Under the pieces are notes generated by a model. That model saw nothing but the letters and a program-made list of their open reading frames with translations. It searched no databases and was not told where the DNA came from. This document shows positions 8,675-17,483 of a DNA stretch of 64,000 nucleotides, one piece after another. The DNA comes from Actinobacteria bacterium Ga0077560 (GTDB taxonomy: Bacteria; Actinomycetota; Thermoleophilia; Miltoncostaeales; Miltoncostaeaceae): the NCBI GenBank assembly GCA_001464275.1, contig LNFL01000057.1, positions 37,016 through 101,015 of the forward strand, read 5' to 3'. Position 1 is the first letter of the stretch, and every line of letters starts with the position of its first letter. Position numbers and translations under genes: made by a program.

Positions 8675-9618
8675 GCCTGGCGCTCGAAGGGCTTGAGGAA
8701 CGCACGGGGATGCCGCACCCGGCCGAAGATGCCGGCGAGGGCGATGATGGTCACCACGTACGGCAGCATCTGGAGAAGCTGGCGCGGCACGTCGACGCCC
8801 GCGGTGGGCAGCCAAAGCTGCAGCGACTCCGCGAGGGCGAACACCAGCGCGGCGATGAGCACGCCCACGGGGTGGCGGCGGCCGACGATGGCGACGCCAA
8901 GGGCGATGAAGCCCCGTCCGCCGACGATGCCCTCCTCGAAGGTGTCGGTCTGGCCGATGGACAGGTACGCGCCGCCCAGACCGGCCAGCGCCCCGGTCGC
9001 CACCACGCACAGGTAGCGGATGCGGAGGACGCTGCCCCCGGCGCTCTCGAGCGCCTCCGGGCTCTCCCCGGTGGCACGGACCTTCAGACCCCGCCGGCTC
9101 CGCAGCAGGAGCACGGCCAGCGGGACCGTGAGGTACGCCAGGTACACCAGCGGCACCTGGTTGAACGCGATGTCACCGATCCACGGAATCGACGACAGGC
9201 CGGGGACGGCCCACTCGTTGAAGGCGTCCACCGCAACCCGTTGCGGCTGCAGGGCGTTGCCGTCGCTGAAGATGATGCGGTAGGCGATACCGACCGCACC
9301 GATCGAGAGGATCCAGATCGCCAGGCCGGTCACGATCTGATCGGCGCGACGGCTGATCATCACGTACCCCGCCAGCAGCGCCGTGGCGGCGCCCGCCACC
9401 ATCCCGGTGCCGGCGCCCAGCCAGGCGTTGCCGAGGTAGTGGGAGCCCAGGTAGGCGCCGAATCCACCCGTGAGCAGGTAGCCCTCCAGGCCGACGTTGA
9501 TGACGCCGGCGGTCTGGGAGAACGCCTCGCCTATGGCGGCGAGGATCAGCGGCGCGGCGGCGCGCATGGTGGTGGCGAGGAGCCCCACGAGGAACGCTTC
9601 GGTGAGGACCTCGGACAT
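8671..9618 (-). CDS. BMP-type ABC transporter permease
   Basis: GEAFSQTAGVINVGLEGYLLTGGFGA, hydrophobic; branched-chain/nucleoside permease family. Confidence 0.9.
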   Translation of the reverse strand: MSEVLTEAFLVGLLATTMRAAAPLILAAIGEAFSQTAGVINVGLEGYLLTGGFGAYLGSHYLGNAWLGAGTGMVAGAATALLAGYVMISRRADQIVTGLAIWILSIGAVGIAYRIIFSDGNALQPQRVAVDAFNEWAVPGLSSIPWIGDIAFNQVPLVYLAYLTVPLAVLLLRSRRGLKVRATGESPEALESAGGSVLRIRYLCVVATGALAGLGGAYLSIGQTDTFEEGIVGGRGFIALGVAIVGRRHPVGVLIAALVFALAESLQLWLPTAGVDVPRQLLQMLPYVVTIIALAGIFGRVRHPRAFLKPFERQA

Positions 9619-10745
9619 CAGTCAGTCTCCCCGGCGACCGTGGGGGCCGATCCCGGCCCGCGCCGCAGGAACGCGCGGACGCGCGACAGAGTCAGCGGGA
9701 TGCTGAAGAGGAAGAACACGAGCACCAGGCCCTCGACCAGGCTCCCGAGCGACGCGGGGACACCCGCGGTGAACTGCATGTTGGTGGCCCCCACCTCCAG
9801 CGCGGCGAAGAGGATTGCGGCGAGCAGCACGCCAACCGGCCCGAGCCCGCCGAGCAGGGCGACGGCGATGGCGGTGTAGCCCCATCCGGGTGAGAACTCC
9901 GAAAGCAACACATGCTGGACGCCAAGCACCGCGTTCGCCCCCGCCAGACCGCACAGGCCGCCGCCAATGAGGGCGACGCGCATCACCACACCGTTCACGT
10001 GAATGCCCGCGTACCGGGCAGCGTCAGCGCTGGCGCCAAGAGTGCGGATCTCATAGCCCAGCCGCGTACGGCTCAACAGAAGCCAGATGCAAACCACCGC
10101 GACCAGCGACAGCAGGAACCCCGCGTGCAGGCGGTTGCCGAAGATGGACGGCAGCTCAACGTCCTCGAACGTCTCGGTCTGGCCGGCGCGGTACGCCTTC
10201 ATGGGGCCGAACGTGAGGTACCCGATGAGCAGGATCGCCACGTAGTTGAGCATCAGCGACGAGATGAGCTCGTCGACCCCGAAGGCGATCTTCAGCAGGG
10301 CGACCAGTCCCGACCAGAGCGCTCCGAACACGAAACCGAGCACGAGCGCCGCCACGAGGACGAACCAGGAGGGGCCGGGCATGTGCAGGGCCATCACCGC
10401 TGCGCCCAGGGCACCCAGCCAGAGCTGCCCCTCCGCGCCCACATTGAAGAACCCCGAGCGGATGGAGATGGCGATGCCGAGACCCAGCAGGATGAAGGTG
10501 TCGGCGCGGTTGAGGACGTCGGCGAAAGCCAGCGTGGAGCCGAACGACCCGTCGAGCATCGCCCGGTAGACCTCGAAGGGGTCGCTGCCTGCGGCGAGGA
10601 CCACAGGAACGGCGGTGACCAGTGCCAGCACCACCGCGAGCACGCGCGACCGCAGCCCCGCGTCAGAGACCGCCGCAAGCGCGCGGCGCCGCCAGTCGGA
10701 GGAAGCGGTGGTGGGCGGCACGGGCACCTGTGCGCCGGTGGTCAT
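9618..10745 (-). CDS. BMP-type ABC transporter permease
   Basis: SIRSGFFNVGAEGQLWLGALGAAVMAL; hydrophobic; adjacent to second permease. Confidence 0.9.
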   Translation of the reverse strand: MTTGAQVPVPPTTASSDWRRRALAAVSDAGLRSRVLAVVLALVTAVPVVLAAGSDPFEVYRAMLDGSFGSTLAFADVLNRADTFILLGLGIAISIRSGFFNVGAEGQLWLGALGAAVMALHMPGPSWFVLVAALVLGFVFGALWSGLVALLKIAFGVDELISSLMLNYVAILLIGYLTFGPMKAYRAGQTETFEDVELPSIFGNRLHAGFLLSLVAVVCIWLLLSRTRLGYEIRTLGASADAARYAGIHVNGVVMRVALIGGGLCGLAGANAVLGVQHVLLSEFSPGWGYTAIAVALLGGLGPVGVLLAAILFAALEVGATNMQFTAGVPASLGSLVEGLVLVFFLFSIPLTLSRVRAFLRRGPGSAPTVAGETD

Positions 10746-12253
10746 GACGCCACCGCCACGGGCGCGCTGCCCCCCATCATCAGCCCGAGCCGCTCGGGGT
10801 CGGCCTCCCCGGCGGGCAGCTCGCCCACCAGACGGCCGCCCTGCATCACGATCAGGCGATCACTCAGCGCCAGCAGCTCGTCCAGGTCGAGGCTCACCAG
10901 CAGGATCGCGGCCCCGCGGTCGCGCTGCTCGACCAGCCGGTTCCAGACGTACTCGGTGCCCGCGATGTCCAACCCGCGCGTGGGTCCGCAGGCGACGATC
11001 AGGGACGCGGCCTTGTGCAACTCGCGCCCCAGGAGCACCCGCTGCTGATTGCCGCCCGAGAGGGTCTGCGCGGGTTGGTCGATGCCGCGGGTGCGGATCT
11101 CGAACTCGCCCGACAGCCGTGCGGCGTGCTGGTCGATGGCGCGGCCCCGCATCCAGCCACGACGCTGGAACTCGTCCCAGCGATGCAGACCGAGAATGAA
11201 GTTGTGCCGCAGTGACGCGGACCCGACGAGGCCGTCGACCTTGCGGTCTTCGGGGACGTGGGCAACGTCGTTCTCGATGAGGTCCCGACGGTCGACGCGC
11301 GTGACGTCGCGTCCAGACAGGATGATCGCGCCGGAGGTCGATCGGCGAAGGCCGGTGATGCACTCCGCCAGCACGTCCTGACCGCTGCCGGCGACCCCGG
11401 CGACCCCGACGATCTCCCCCGCCCGCACCGACAGGCTGACGTCGTCGACGACCACGCGGTGGTGGTCGGCGACGGTCACGCCCAGCACGTCCAGCACGGG
11501 TGGTCCGCTTGGGGTGCTGTGGACCACCCTGCGCGGCCGGAGCTCCCGTCCCACCATGAGCGTTCCCAGCTCCTGCGGGGAGGTGGAGGAGGTGGGCACG
11601 GTCCGCACCCGGCGGGCGTCGCGCAGGATGGTCACCCGGTCGGAGACCTCCATCACCTCGTTGAGCTTGTGGGTGATGATGACCACCGCGGTGCCGTCGG
11701 CAGCGAGGTTCCGCAGGATGGTGAAGAGGCGCTCGATCTCCTGGCGGGTGAGCAGGGCCGTGGGCTCATCCAGGATGAGCACCCGGAGTCCGCCGCGGAT
11801 CTCGCCCTGCAGGAGTGAGCGGACGACCTCCAGGCGCAGCTTCTCGCCGATCGACAGGTCGTCCACCAGGGCCGACGTGTCGAGTGGCAGGCCGTGGCGC
11901 TCACCGATCTCGGTGACGCGCCTCGAGGCCTCGGCGAGCGACATACGACGGCCGTTCTCGGTCCACATCACGCTGAGCAGGACGTTCTCGGCGACGGTGA
12001 GCGTGGGCACCAGCATGAGGTGCTGGTGCACCATGCAGATGCCCCGCTCGATCGCCTGCCGGGTGGTCGGCCACCCCACCGGTTCGCCGTCCACCTCCAG
12101 CGTCCCGGCGTCCGGTGCGACCGACCCGAACACGATGTTCATGAGGGTGCTCTTACCGGCACCGTTCTCACCCAGCAGCGCGTGCACCTCGCCCACATGG
12201 ACGTCGAGGTCGACGTCGTCGTTGGCCGTCACGGGGCCGAAGCGCCGCGTCAC
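10742..12253 (-). CDS. ABC transporter ATP-binding protein, duplicated ATPase domain (simple sugar/nucleoside type)
   Basis: Walker A LLGENGAGKSTLMN; two ABC domains; LSGGNQQRVLLGRE signature. Confidence 0.93.
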   Translation of the reverse strand: MTRRFGPVTANDDVDLDVHVGEVHALLGENGAGKSTLMNIVFGSVAPDAGTLEVDGEPVGWPTTRQAIERGICMVHQHLMLVPTLTVAENVLLSVMWTENGRRMSLAEASRRVTEIGERHGLPLDTSALVDDLSIGEKLRLEVVRSLLQGEIRGGLRVLILDEPTALLTRQEIERLFTILRNLAADGTAVVIITHKLNEVMEVSDRVTILRDARRVRTVPTSSTSPQELGTLMVGRELRPRRVVHSTPSGPPVLDVLGVTVADHHRVVVDDVSLSVRAGEIVGVAGVAGSGQDVLAECITGLRRSTSGAIILSGRDVTRVDRRDLIENDVAHVPEDRKVDGLVGSASLRHNFILGLHRWDEFQRRGWMRGRAIDQHAARLSGEFEIRTRGIDQPAQTLSGGNQQRVLLGRELHKAASLIVACGPTRGLDIAGTEYVWNRLVEQRDRGAAILLVSLDLDELLALSDRLIVMQGGRLVGELPAGEADPERLGLMMGGSAPVAVAS

Positions 12254-12325
12254 GCCGCGAAGGCGGAGCGCGGGAGCGGCGCCTGCCGCTCCACGTCGAC
12301 CGGCGGGTGGTCACCGGTCACCGCG

Positions 12326-13391
12326 TCACGCCTTCGTCTTGCCCGTTACGGGGTCGAGAGTGCCCGCCGCGATCGCGGCCTCCGCCTCCTCGATCTTCGC
12401 CTTCACGTCCGCTGGGATCTTGTCCTCGAAGTCGTGGAACGGGGCGAGCGATGTACCCGTGTTCTCCAGGTTCGCCACGAACGTCCCGATGCCGCACGTT
12501 TCCGGGCCCTCGGCACGCATCTTCTCCGTGACCTGAGTGACGAGCGGCGCCCAGTTGCTGACGAAGCTCGTGACCATCAGGTCCGGCGCGAGTTCGTACT
12601 GGTCGAACCAGGCGCCGATGAGCGGCACGCCCTTGTCCTTGGCGGCCTCCACCGTCCCGAGACCCGTGCCGTCACCGAACGCGTACAGCACGTCCGCTCC
12701 CTGGGTGATCTGCGCGAGTCCGGCATCCTTGCCCTTGAGCGGGTCCTCGAAGTCCCCGACCCAGGTGACCAGGACCTTCGCGTTCGGGTTGATCGCCTTG
12801 GCGCCCGCCTCAAAGGCCTCGACGCTCTTGACGATCTCGTCGAGGTCTACGCCGCCGACCACACCGATGGTCCCGGACTTGGACTGGCTGGCAGCAGCCA
12901 TGCCCGCCAGGTAGTTCACGCCGGTCGCGTCATCGACGTAGTAGCTGGTGTTCGCCGCCGGCGTGCCGGTGCCGAAGGCCTGGACGAAGCACACCTCGGG
13001 ATGCTCCTTCGCGACCTCCTTGGTCGCCTGATCGAGCGCCGACGCATGCAGGATCACCAACTCCGCCCCGCCCTGCTCGATCACTTGGCGCATCGCACGG
13101 GCCCCGTCCGCCGCCGTGACCGACTCCAGCTGACTGACCACGTCCAGGTTGAGGTCGCCCTTCGTGCGCTCGATGCTGTCGGCCATGCTGGTGTTCCAGG
13201 TGAGGTCGTTCGCCTTCCCGAACAGCAGCACCGCGGTCTTGATGGGTTCGGTTCCACCGGCTTCAGCGCTCGTGGAGCCGGATCCGCCGGAGGCGCTCTC
13301 GTCATCGTCGCCGCAGGCGACGACGCCCATGCTGAGGGCCAGCGTCAGCAGCAGCGCCGTGGCCCGCCGCTTCCCGATTCGTCTTGGCATC
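12326..13391 (-). CDS. BMP/PnrA-family substrate-binding lipoprotein
   Basis: MPRRIGKRRATALLLTLALSMGVVACGDDDES lipobox; GVNYLAGMAAASQSKSGTIGVVGG BMP motif. Confidence 0.92.
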
Positions 13392-13460
13392 CCGTTCCTC
13401 CGTCTGGCACCCGCGGGGTCGCGAGCGCGCTCTGGGGGTGGCGCCCCACGCCTCCCCTCG

Positions 13461-13484
13461 CTGCATGCAGTAGACGGTATGCAG
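13461..13484. promoter_or_regulatory. Candidate operator upstream of ABC/pyridine operon
   Basis: CTGCATGCAGTAGACGGTATGCAG; shares GCATGCA and GTATGC elements with the gntR-nicF palindrome. Confidence 0.3.
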
Positions 13485-13817
13485 TCCACGAAATGCAAGA
13501 GGTGTTTACTGGCCCTCGGGCCGAAATTTGTGCCGAGCATTCGGCCAGCGGGTCTTCCAGTAGCGAAAACTAGGGCAATCTGGGCAGGTCGCGCCGACTC
13601 AGGACAGGACGACGCTGGAACCCGGGGGTCCGGGCTTGACGCGCCTGCTGACTCCGAGAGAACCACGGCGGGAAGCGCCCCCGCCGACGGGCGATGACCC
13701 GCTGGTCCGGACGGCGGTGCGCTCAGCGGCGTCCGCTGGCTGGATCGGTGACGGACGAGGCGCCCTCCGCAGCCAACGTGCGCTGGAGACGCTCCGAGGC
13801 GGCCGGGGAGTTGCTAG

Positions 13818-14867
13818 CTGTGTTGAGCACACTCCTGCGCGACAGCTGATCGCGCGGGTCCGGGTCTCCGAGGGAGGGTGTGGGTGCTGACGCCACCCCA
13901 TCCCGAAGGAGACCCGGGTGCTCACCGTAACCGAGCGGCCGCGACGCAAGCGCCTGTCGTGGGAGAGCCGCTGTGACATCGTCGCCAAGGTCCGGATCCA
14001 CGGACTGACCCCCGCTGCTGCCGCCGCAACCTCAGGGGTGCATCGCTCCACGGTGTACCGGCTGATCGCCCGATTCGATGCAGAAGGATGGGCGGCACTT
14101 GTCGAGCGCCGCCCGGTGCCGCATCACCAGCCCCGCCGGATCTCACCGGAGCTCGAGCAGCGGATCCTTGCGGCCAGGCTCGCGTCCGGGGCGGGCCCGG
14201 CACGTCTTGGGGCGATGCTCGGTGTCCCGACAAGCACGGTCGCCAAGGTGCTGCGCCGCGCCGGCCTGAACCGCCTCCCGCGGGCTCCGCGCCAGGTGAC
14301 CCAACGCTATGAGCGCGCGACCCCGGGAGAGCTTCTGCACATCGACACCAAGCGGCTCGGGCGGTTCCACCAAGTCGGCAAAGCCATCCTGCAAGACGGG
14401 ATCCAGCGCTCACCCAGGGCGGGGTGGCATCACCTGCATGTGGCGGTGGACGACCACACCCGCATCGCCTACTGCGAGGTCCTGCCCGAGCAAGGAAAGG
14501 CCGCCAGCAGCGCGTTCCTTACCCGGGCGGTGGCATGGTTTGCCAACACCCACAACATCGCTGTGACCGGGGTGCTGACCGATAACAGCCACGCCTACCG
14601 CAGCCACCAATGGCGGGAGATCTGCCACCACCTGGGGGTCGTGCACAAGCGGACCAGGCCCTACACCCCCAGGACCAACGGGAAAGCCGAGGCGTTCATC
14701 GGCACCGCCCTGCGGGAATGGGCCTACCGGTACGCCTACCCCACCAGTCTCCACCGCACCCGAGCCCTCCCAGGCTGGGTGCGGTGGTACAACCGACGCC
14801 GACCCCACAGCTCCCTGGGCAACCGGCCACCCATCAGCCGTGTCGCACAGGTCCGTGCTCAGCTCAG
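13818..14867 (+). mobile_element. IS481-family insertion sequence, ~1.05 kb, flanked by CTAG
   Basis: Imperfect terminal inverted repeats CTGTGTTGAGCAC / CTGAGCTGAGCAC; CTAG at 13814-13817 and 14868-14871. Confidence 0.82.
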
Positions 14868-14871
14868 CTAG
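13918..14871 (+). CDS. IS481-family transposase
   Basis: HTH plus DDE integrase core (HIDTKRLGRF, VLTDNSHAYRS, RTNGKAEAFIG, WVRWYNRRRPHSSLGNRPP). Confidence 0.93.
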   Translation: MLTVTERPRRKRLSWESRCDIVAKVRIHGLTPAAAAATSGVHRSTVYRLIARFDAEGWAALVERRPVPHHQPRRISPELEQRILAARLASGAGPARLGAMLGVPTSTVAKVLRRAGLNRLPRAPRQVTQRYERATPGELLHIDTKRLGRFHQVGKAILQDGIQRSPRAGWHHLHVAVDDHTRIAYCEVLPEQGKAASSAFLTRAVAWFANTHNIAVTGVLTDNSHAYRSHQWREICHHLGVVHKRTRPYTPRTNGKAEAFIGTALREWAYRYAYPTSLHRTRALPGWVRWYNRRRPHSSLGNRPPISRVAQVRAQLS

Positions 14872-15551
14872 CCGGTGCTTCCGTCGAAGTACTCGAGAGC
14901 TCGGTCGCGCGCCCAGAGCACGTGAGCGTGCATCAAGTCGGCCGCCGCGTTGGCGTCCGCCGCCCGGAGCGCGCTTGTGATCTCGCGGTGCGCCTTCTCC
15001 ACGATGCCACGGTGCTCGGCCGTGTAGGCGGCGTACGACTTGTGAATGGACGGCAGGGCCGTGACCTCTCCAACCATGCGAGCGAGACGCTCACTCCCGG
15101 CGGCGCGCAAGATGATGTCGTGGAAGGTCATGTTCTCGTCGGCCAAGGCGGCAACATCGACGCGCCTCGCGGAGCGGATCGCCTTGAAGCGATCGCAGCT
15201 TTCCTCAAGTTCCTCAAGCGTCTGGTCGTCGATACGGGACGCGGCCTCGCGAGCGGAGTGCCCTTCGAGGGCTGCCCGGATGTTGTAAAGGTCCTCGAGG
15301 TCTCCGCGGTCATAGCGCCGGACGGTCGAGCCCCTGTTGGGGGAGCCCTGAACCAGGCCCTCGCGCTCGAGCATGATGAGCGCCTCCCGGATCGGGGTCC
15401 GGCTGGTCCCGAGGCTCGCGGCGAGCTGCGATTCGCGCAGGAACTCTCCTGGCGGAAGCCGGCCGTCGAGGATGGCGGCGCGTATGGCGCGTGCGATTGC
15501 GACGCTCGTCTTCTCAGGAACTTGGCGCTCTGACTCGGTGAAAAGGTTCAT
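14868..15551 (-). CDS. GntR-family (FCD/FadR subfamily) transcriptional regulator
   Basis: GEFLRESQLAASLGTSRTPIREALIMLEREGLVQGSPNRGSTVRRY; C-terminal FCD-like domain; start taken at MNLFTESERQ (ORF track extends to 15605). Confidence 0.88.
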   Translation of the reverse strand: MNLFTESERQVPEKTSVAIARAIRAAILDGRLPPGEFLRESQLAASLGTSRTPIREALIMLEREGLVQGSPNRGSTVRRYDRGDLEDLYNIRAALEGHSAREAASRIDDQTLEELEESCDRFKAIRSARRVDVAALADENMTFHDIILRAAGSERLARMVGEVTALPSIHKSYAAYTAEHRGIVEKAHREITSALRAADANAAADLMHAHVLWARDRALEYFDGSTG

Positions 15552-15598
15552 CGGGTTGACCGGGATGAGGGGACGGGTTGTTGCCCGGAACTCCCAGT

Positions 15599-15618
15599 AT
15601 CGCATGCATGTATGCGAT
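15599..15618. promoter_or_regulatory. Perfect palindrome between divergent gntR and nicF
   Basis: ATCGCAT-GCATGT-ATGCGAT, 7-bp arms, 6-bp spacer. Confidence 0.65.
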
Positions 15619-15628
15619 TGTTGGTCTC

Positions 15629-16273
15629 ATGAGCGACACATCGACAGACGCCATCTACAGCCGAGCGGGCTTCGGTCACCCGATCCGTCGCGGCGTACGG
15701 CCAGCTCTCCTGGTCGTCGATTTCAGCCGAGGCTTCACAGAGCCGAAGTACCCCACGGGCGCCGACATGACCACCCAGGTGACCGGGACCGCCGCCCTCG
15801 CGAGAACGTTTCGCAGCCTCGGGCTCCCCGTGTTTCTCACGGTGATCGCCTACCAGCCGAATCTCCGGGATGCCGGCGCCTGGCTCGACAAGTTCCCGGG
15901 CGCGCGGGGGTTGGTCGAGGGAACGCCGGCGGTCGCACTCGACCCGCGGCTCGATGTCCAGCCCTCCGACGTGGTGGTGACGAAGAAGGGACCGTCCGCC
16001 TTCTTCGGAACCAACCTGGCAGCCCTGCTGGCTGCCGAAGCGACGGACATGGTGATCGTCTGTGGAGCCACCACGAGCGGCTGCGTCCGCGCGAGCGTCG
16101 TTGATAGCGTCCAATACGGATTCCAGACGATGGTCGTCGCTGATTGCGTCGGGGATAGGGCGCAAGGCCCCCACGACGCCAACCTCTTCGACATGGCTGC
16201 CAAGTACGCCGATGTCGTCCCGCTCTCAGAGGCGATGACGTACCTCGCCGGCCTGGAGGACGCCGGTGGGTGA
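15629..16273 (+). CDS. nicF: Isochorismatase-family amidohydrolase, maleamate amidohydrolase-like (NicF)
   Basis: RPALLVVDFSRGFTEP, VTKKGPSAFFGTNL, VIVCGATTSGCVRASVVDSVQYGF (catalytic Cys loop); starts MSDTSTDAIYSR. Confidence 0.72.
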   Translation: MSDTSTDAIYSRAGFGHPIRRGVRPALLVVDFSRGFTEPKYPTGADMTTQVTGTAALARTFRSLGLPVFLTVIAYQPNLRDAGAWLDKFPGARGLVEGTPAVALDPRLDVQPSDVVVTKKGPSAFFGTNLAALLAAEATDMVIVCGATTSGCVRASVVDSVQYGFQTMVVADCVGDRAQGPHDANLFDMAAKYADVVPLSEAMTYLAGLEDAGG

Positions 16274-16344
16274 GGGCTGGCGCCGGTCGATACCGCGCTG
16301 GATCCCCTGACACGGAGGGCTCAGAACGCTCGCAAGCGGCCGGG

Positions 16345-16700
16345 GGTGGTAACGGGGTGGTAACGCGACCCACAGAGACCACGGGAGATTCGGGGCCGAA
16401 TCGGAGCCCGAAAGTCGCGCTCTCAGGCGGTTCTCCGAGACGACAGGAGACCACGGGAGACACCGGCGCCTGACTCATAATCCTCCGCGCGCAGGTTCGA
16501 GTCCTGCCACGCCCACTCAGATCCCTTATGGGTACGGCGATCTCGATGTGGCCATGATCGCCGCTGACCAGGGGACTTCAGGAAAGCTGCTCGCAGTCGA
16601 CCGAGACGCGGGCGTTGTCTCGCCGACCGCTGCTGAAGGTATTCCATACCTGTGAAATGGGTTCAGCGGCCACCCTGAGGGGGTCGGAGGGATCTCGTCC
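16345..16700 (+). repeat. Repeat unit copy A with tRNA-like 3' half (tRNA-like part 16472-16516)
   Basis: ggtaac tandem, ...GAGACCACGGGAGACACCGGCGCCTGACTCATAATCC...GCAGGTTCGAGTCCTGCC..CGCCCAC, then a conserved GAAGGTATTCCATACCTG block. Confidence 0.8.
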
Positions 16701-17122
16701 GTCCGCCACGTCCGGCGCGCTACCTGCGCAGTTACGTAGGCCGTTGGGCCCTGGTGCGGTGGAACCACACTCCCGGGTGATGACGGTCCGGCGTGGAGAG
16801 GGGTGCCGGGGGCGGTCTGCCGAGGGTCAAAGAGGCCCGGCAGGCGGAGACCACCCAACGTCGGCCGGCCGCCGCGTGGGACATCAGCCACCCCTTCGAG
16901 GCGCATTCCGAGGGGCGAGCGTCGCTGATCCGTACCGGAAGGCGCTGCGGGCGGGACACCCCGTGCCTGAGGGCCGCCCGCGTCGCCCCGTGGGCGCGCA
17001 ATGCCGTTTCTGCGCGGGCCCGCTATGTATCACACCCCGCCGAAGCGGGTGTTGGCGCGGCTGGCACCTGAGGTCCCGGCGCTGAAGGCACGCGCGCCTG
17101 GGTGGATCTGGGACGTGGAAAG

Positions 17123-17198
17123 TGGCCTCGGGACGGACTCGAATCGTCCGACTCCAGGCTCAGACGTCCTGGGCTCTACTCCGCTGAGCTACAAGGCC
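17123..17198 (-). pseudogene. tRNA-like sequence, probably degenerate or atypical
   Basis: Reverse complement GGCCTTGTAGCTCAGCGGAGTAGAGC...GGACGATTCGAGTCCGTCC-CGAGGCCA; acceptor, D and T arms recognisable, anticodon/T loops do not fold canonically. Confidence 0.45.
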
Positions 17199-17483
17199 GG
17201 GGTGCCCTTCGGCATCCGCGCGGAGAACTTGAGCGCTGCTCCTGCGGATCATGGTGAGGGTGTGGCACGAAGGTGCGCCCCCCCCCGAACGGTGCCCGGG
17301 GGCGCAGCACCGCCGGTCCCGACGCGACCGAGGTCCAGTCACCGCGCCGTCCCCATGGTCGGTGACCGCGGTCCCCGCGGCACGGATCATGGGATGGCCC
17401 GCCGGCACGATGCCAGCCGCCGGAACCCGCCGCGCATGCGGCGACGGGCGCACGGACGCACAACGGACAAAGGGGTTTCCGGC

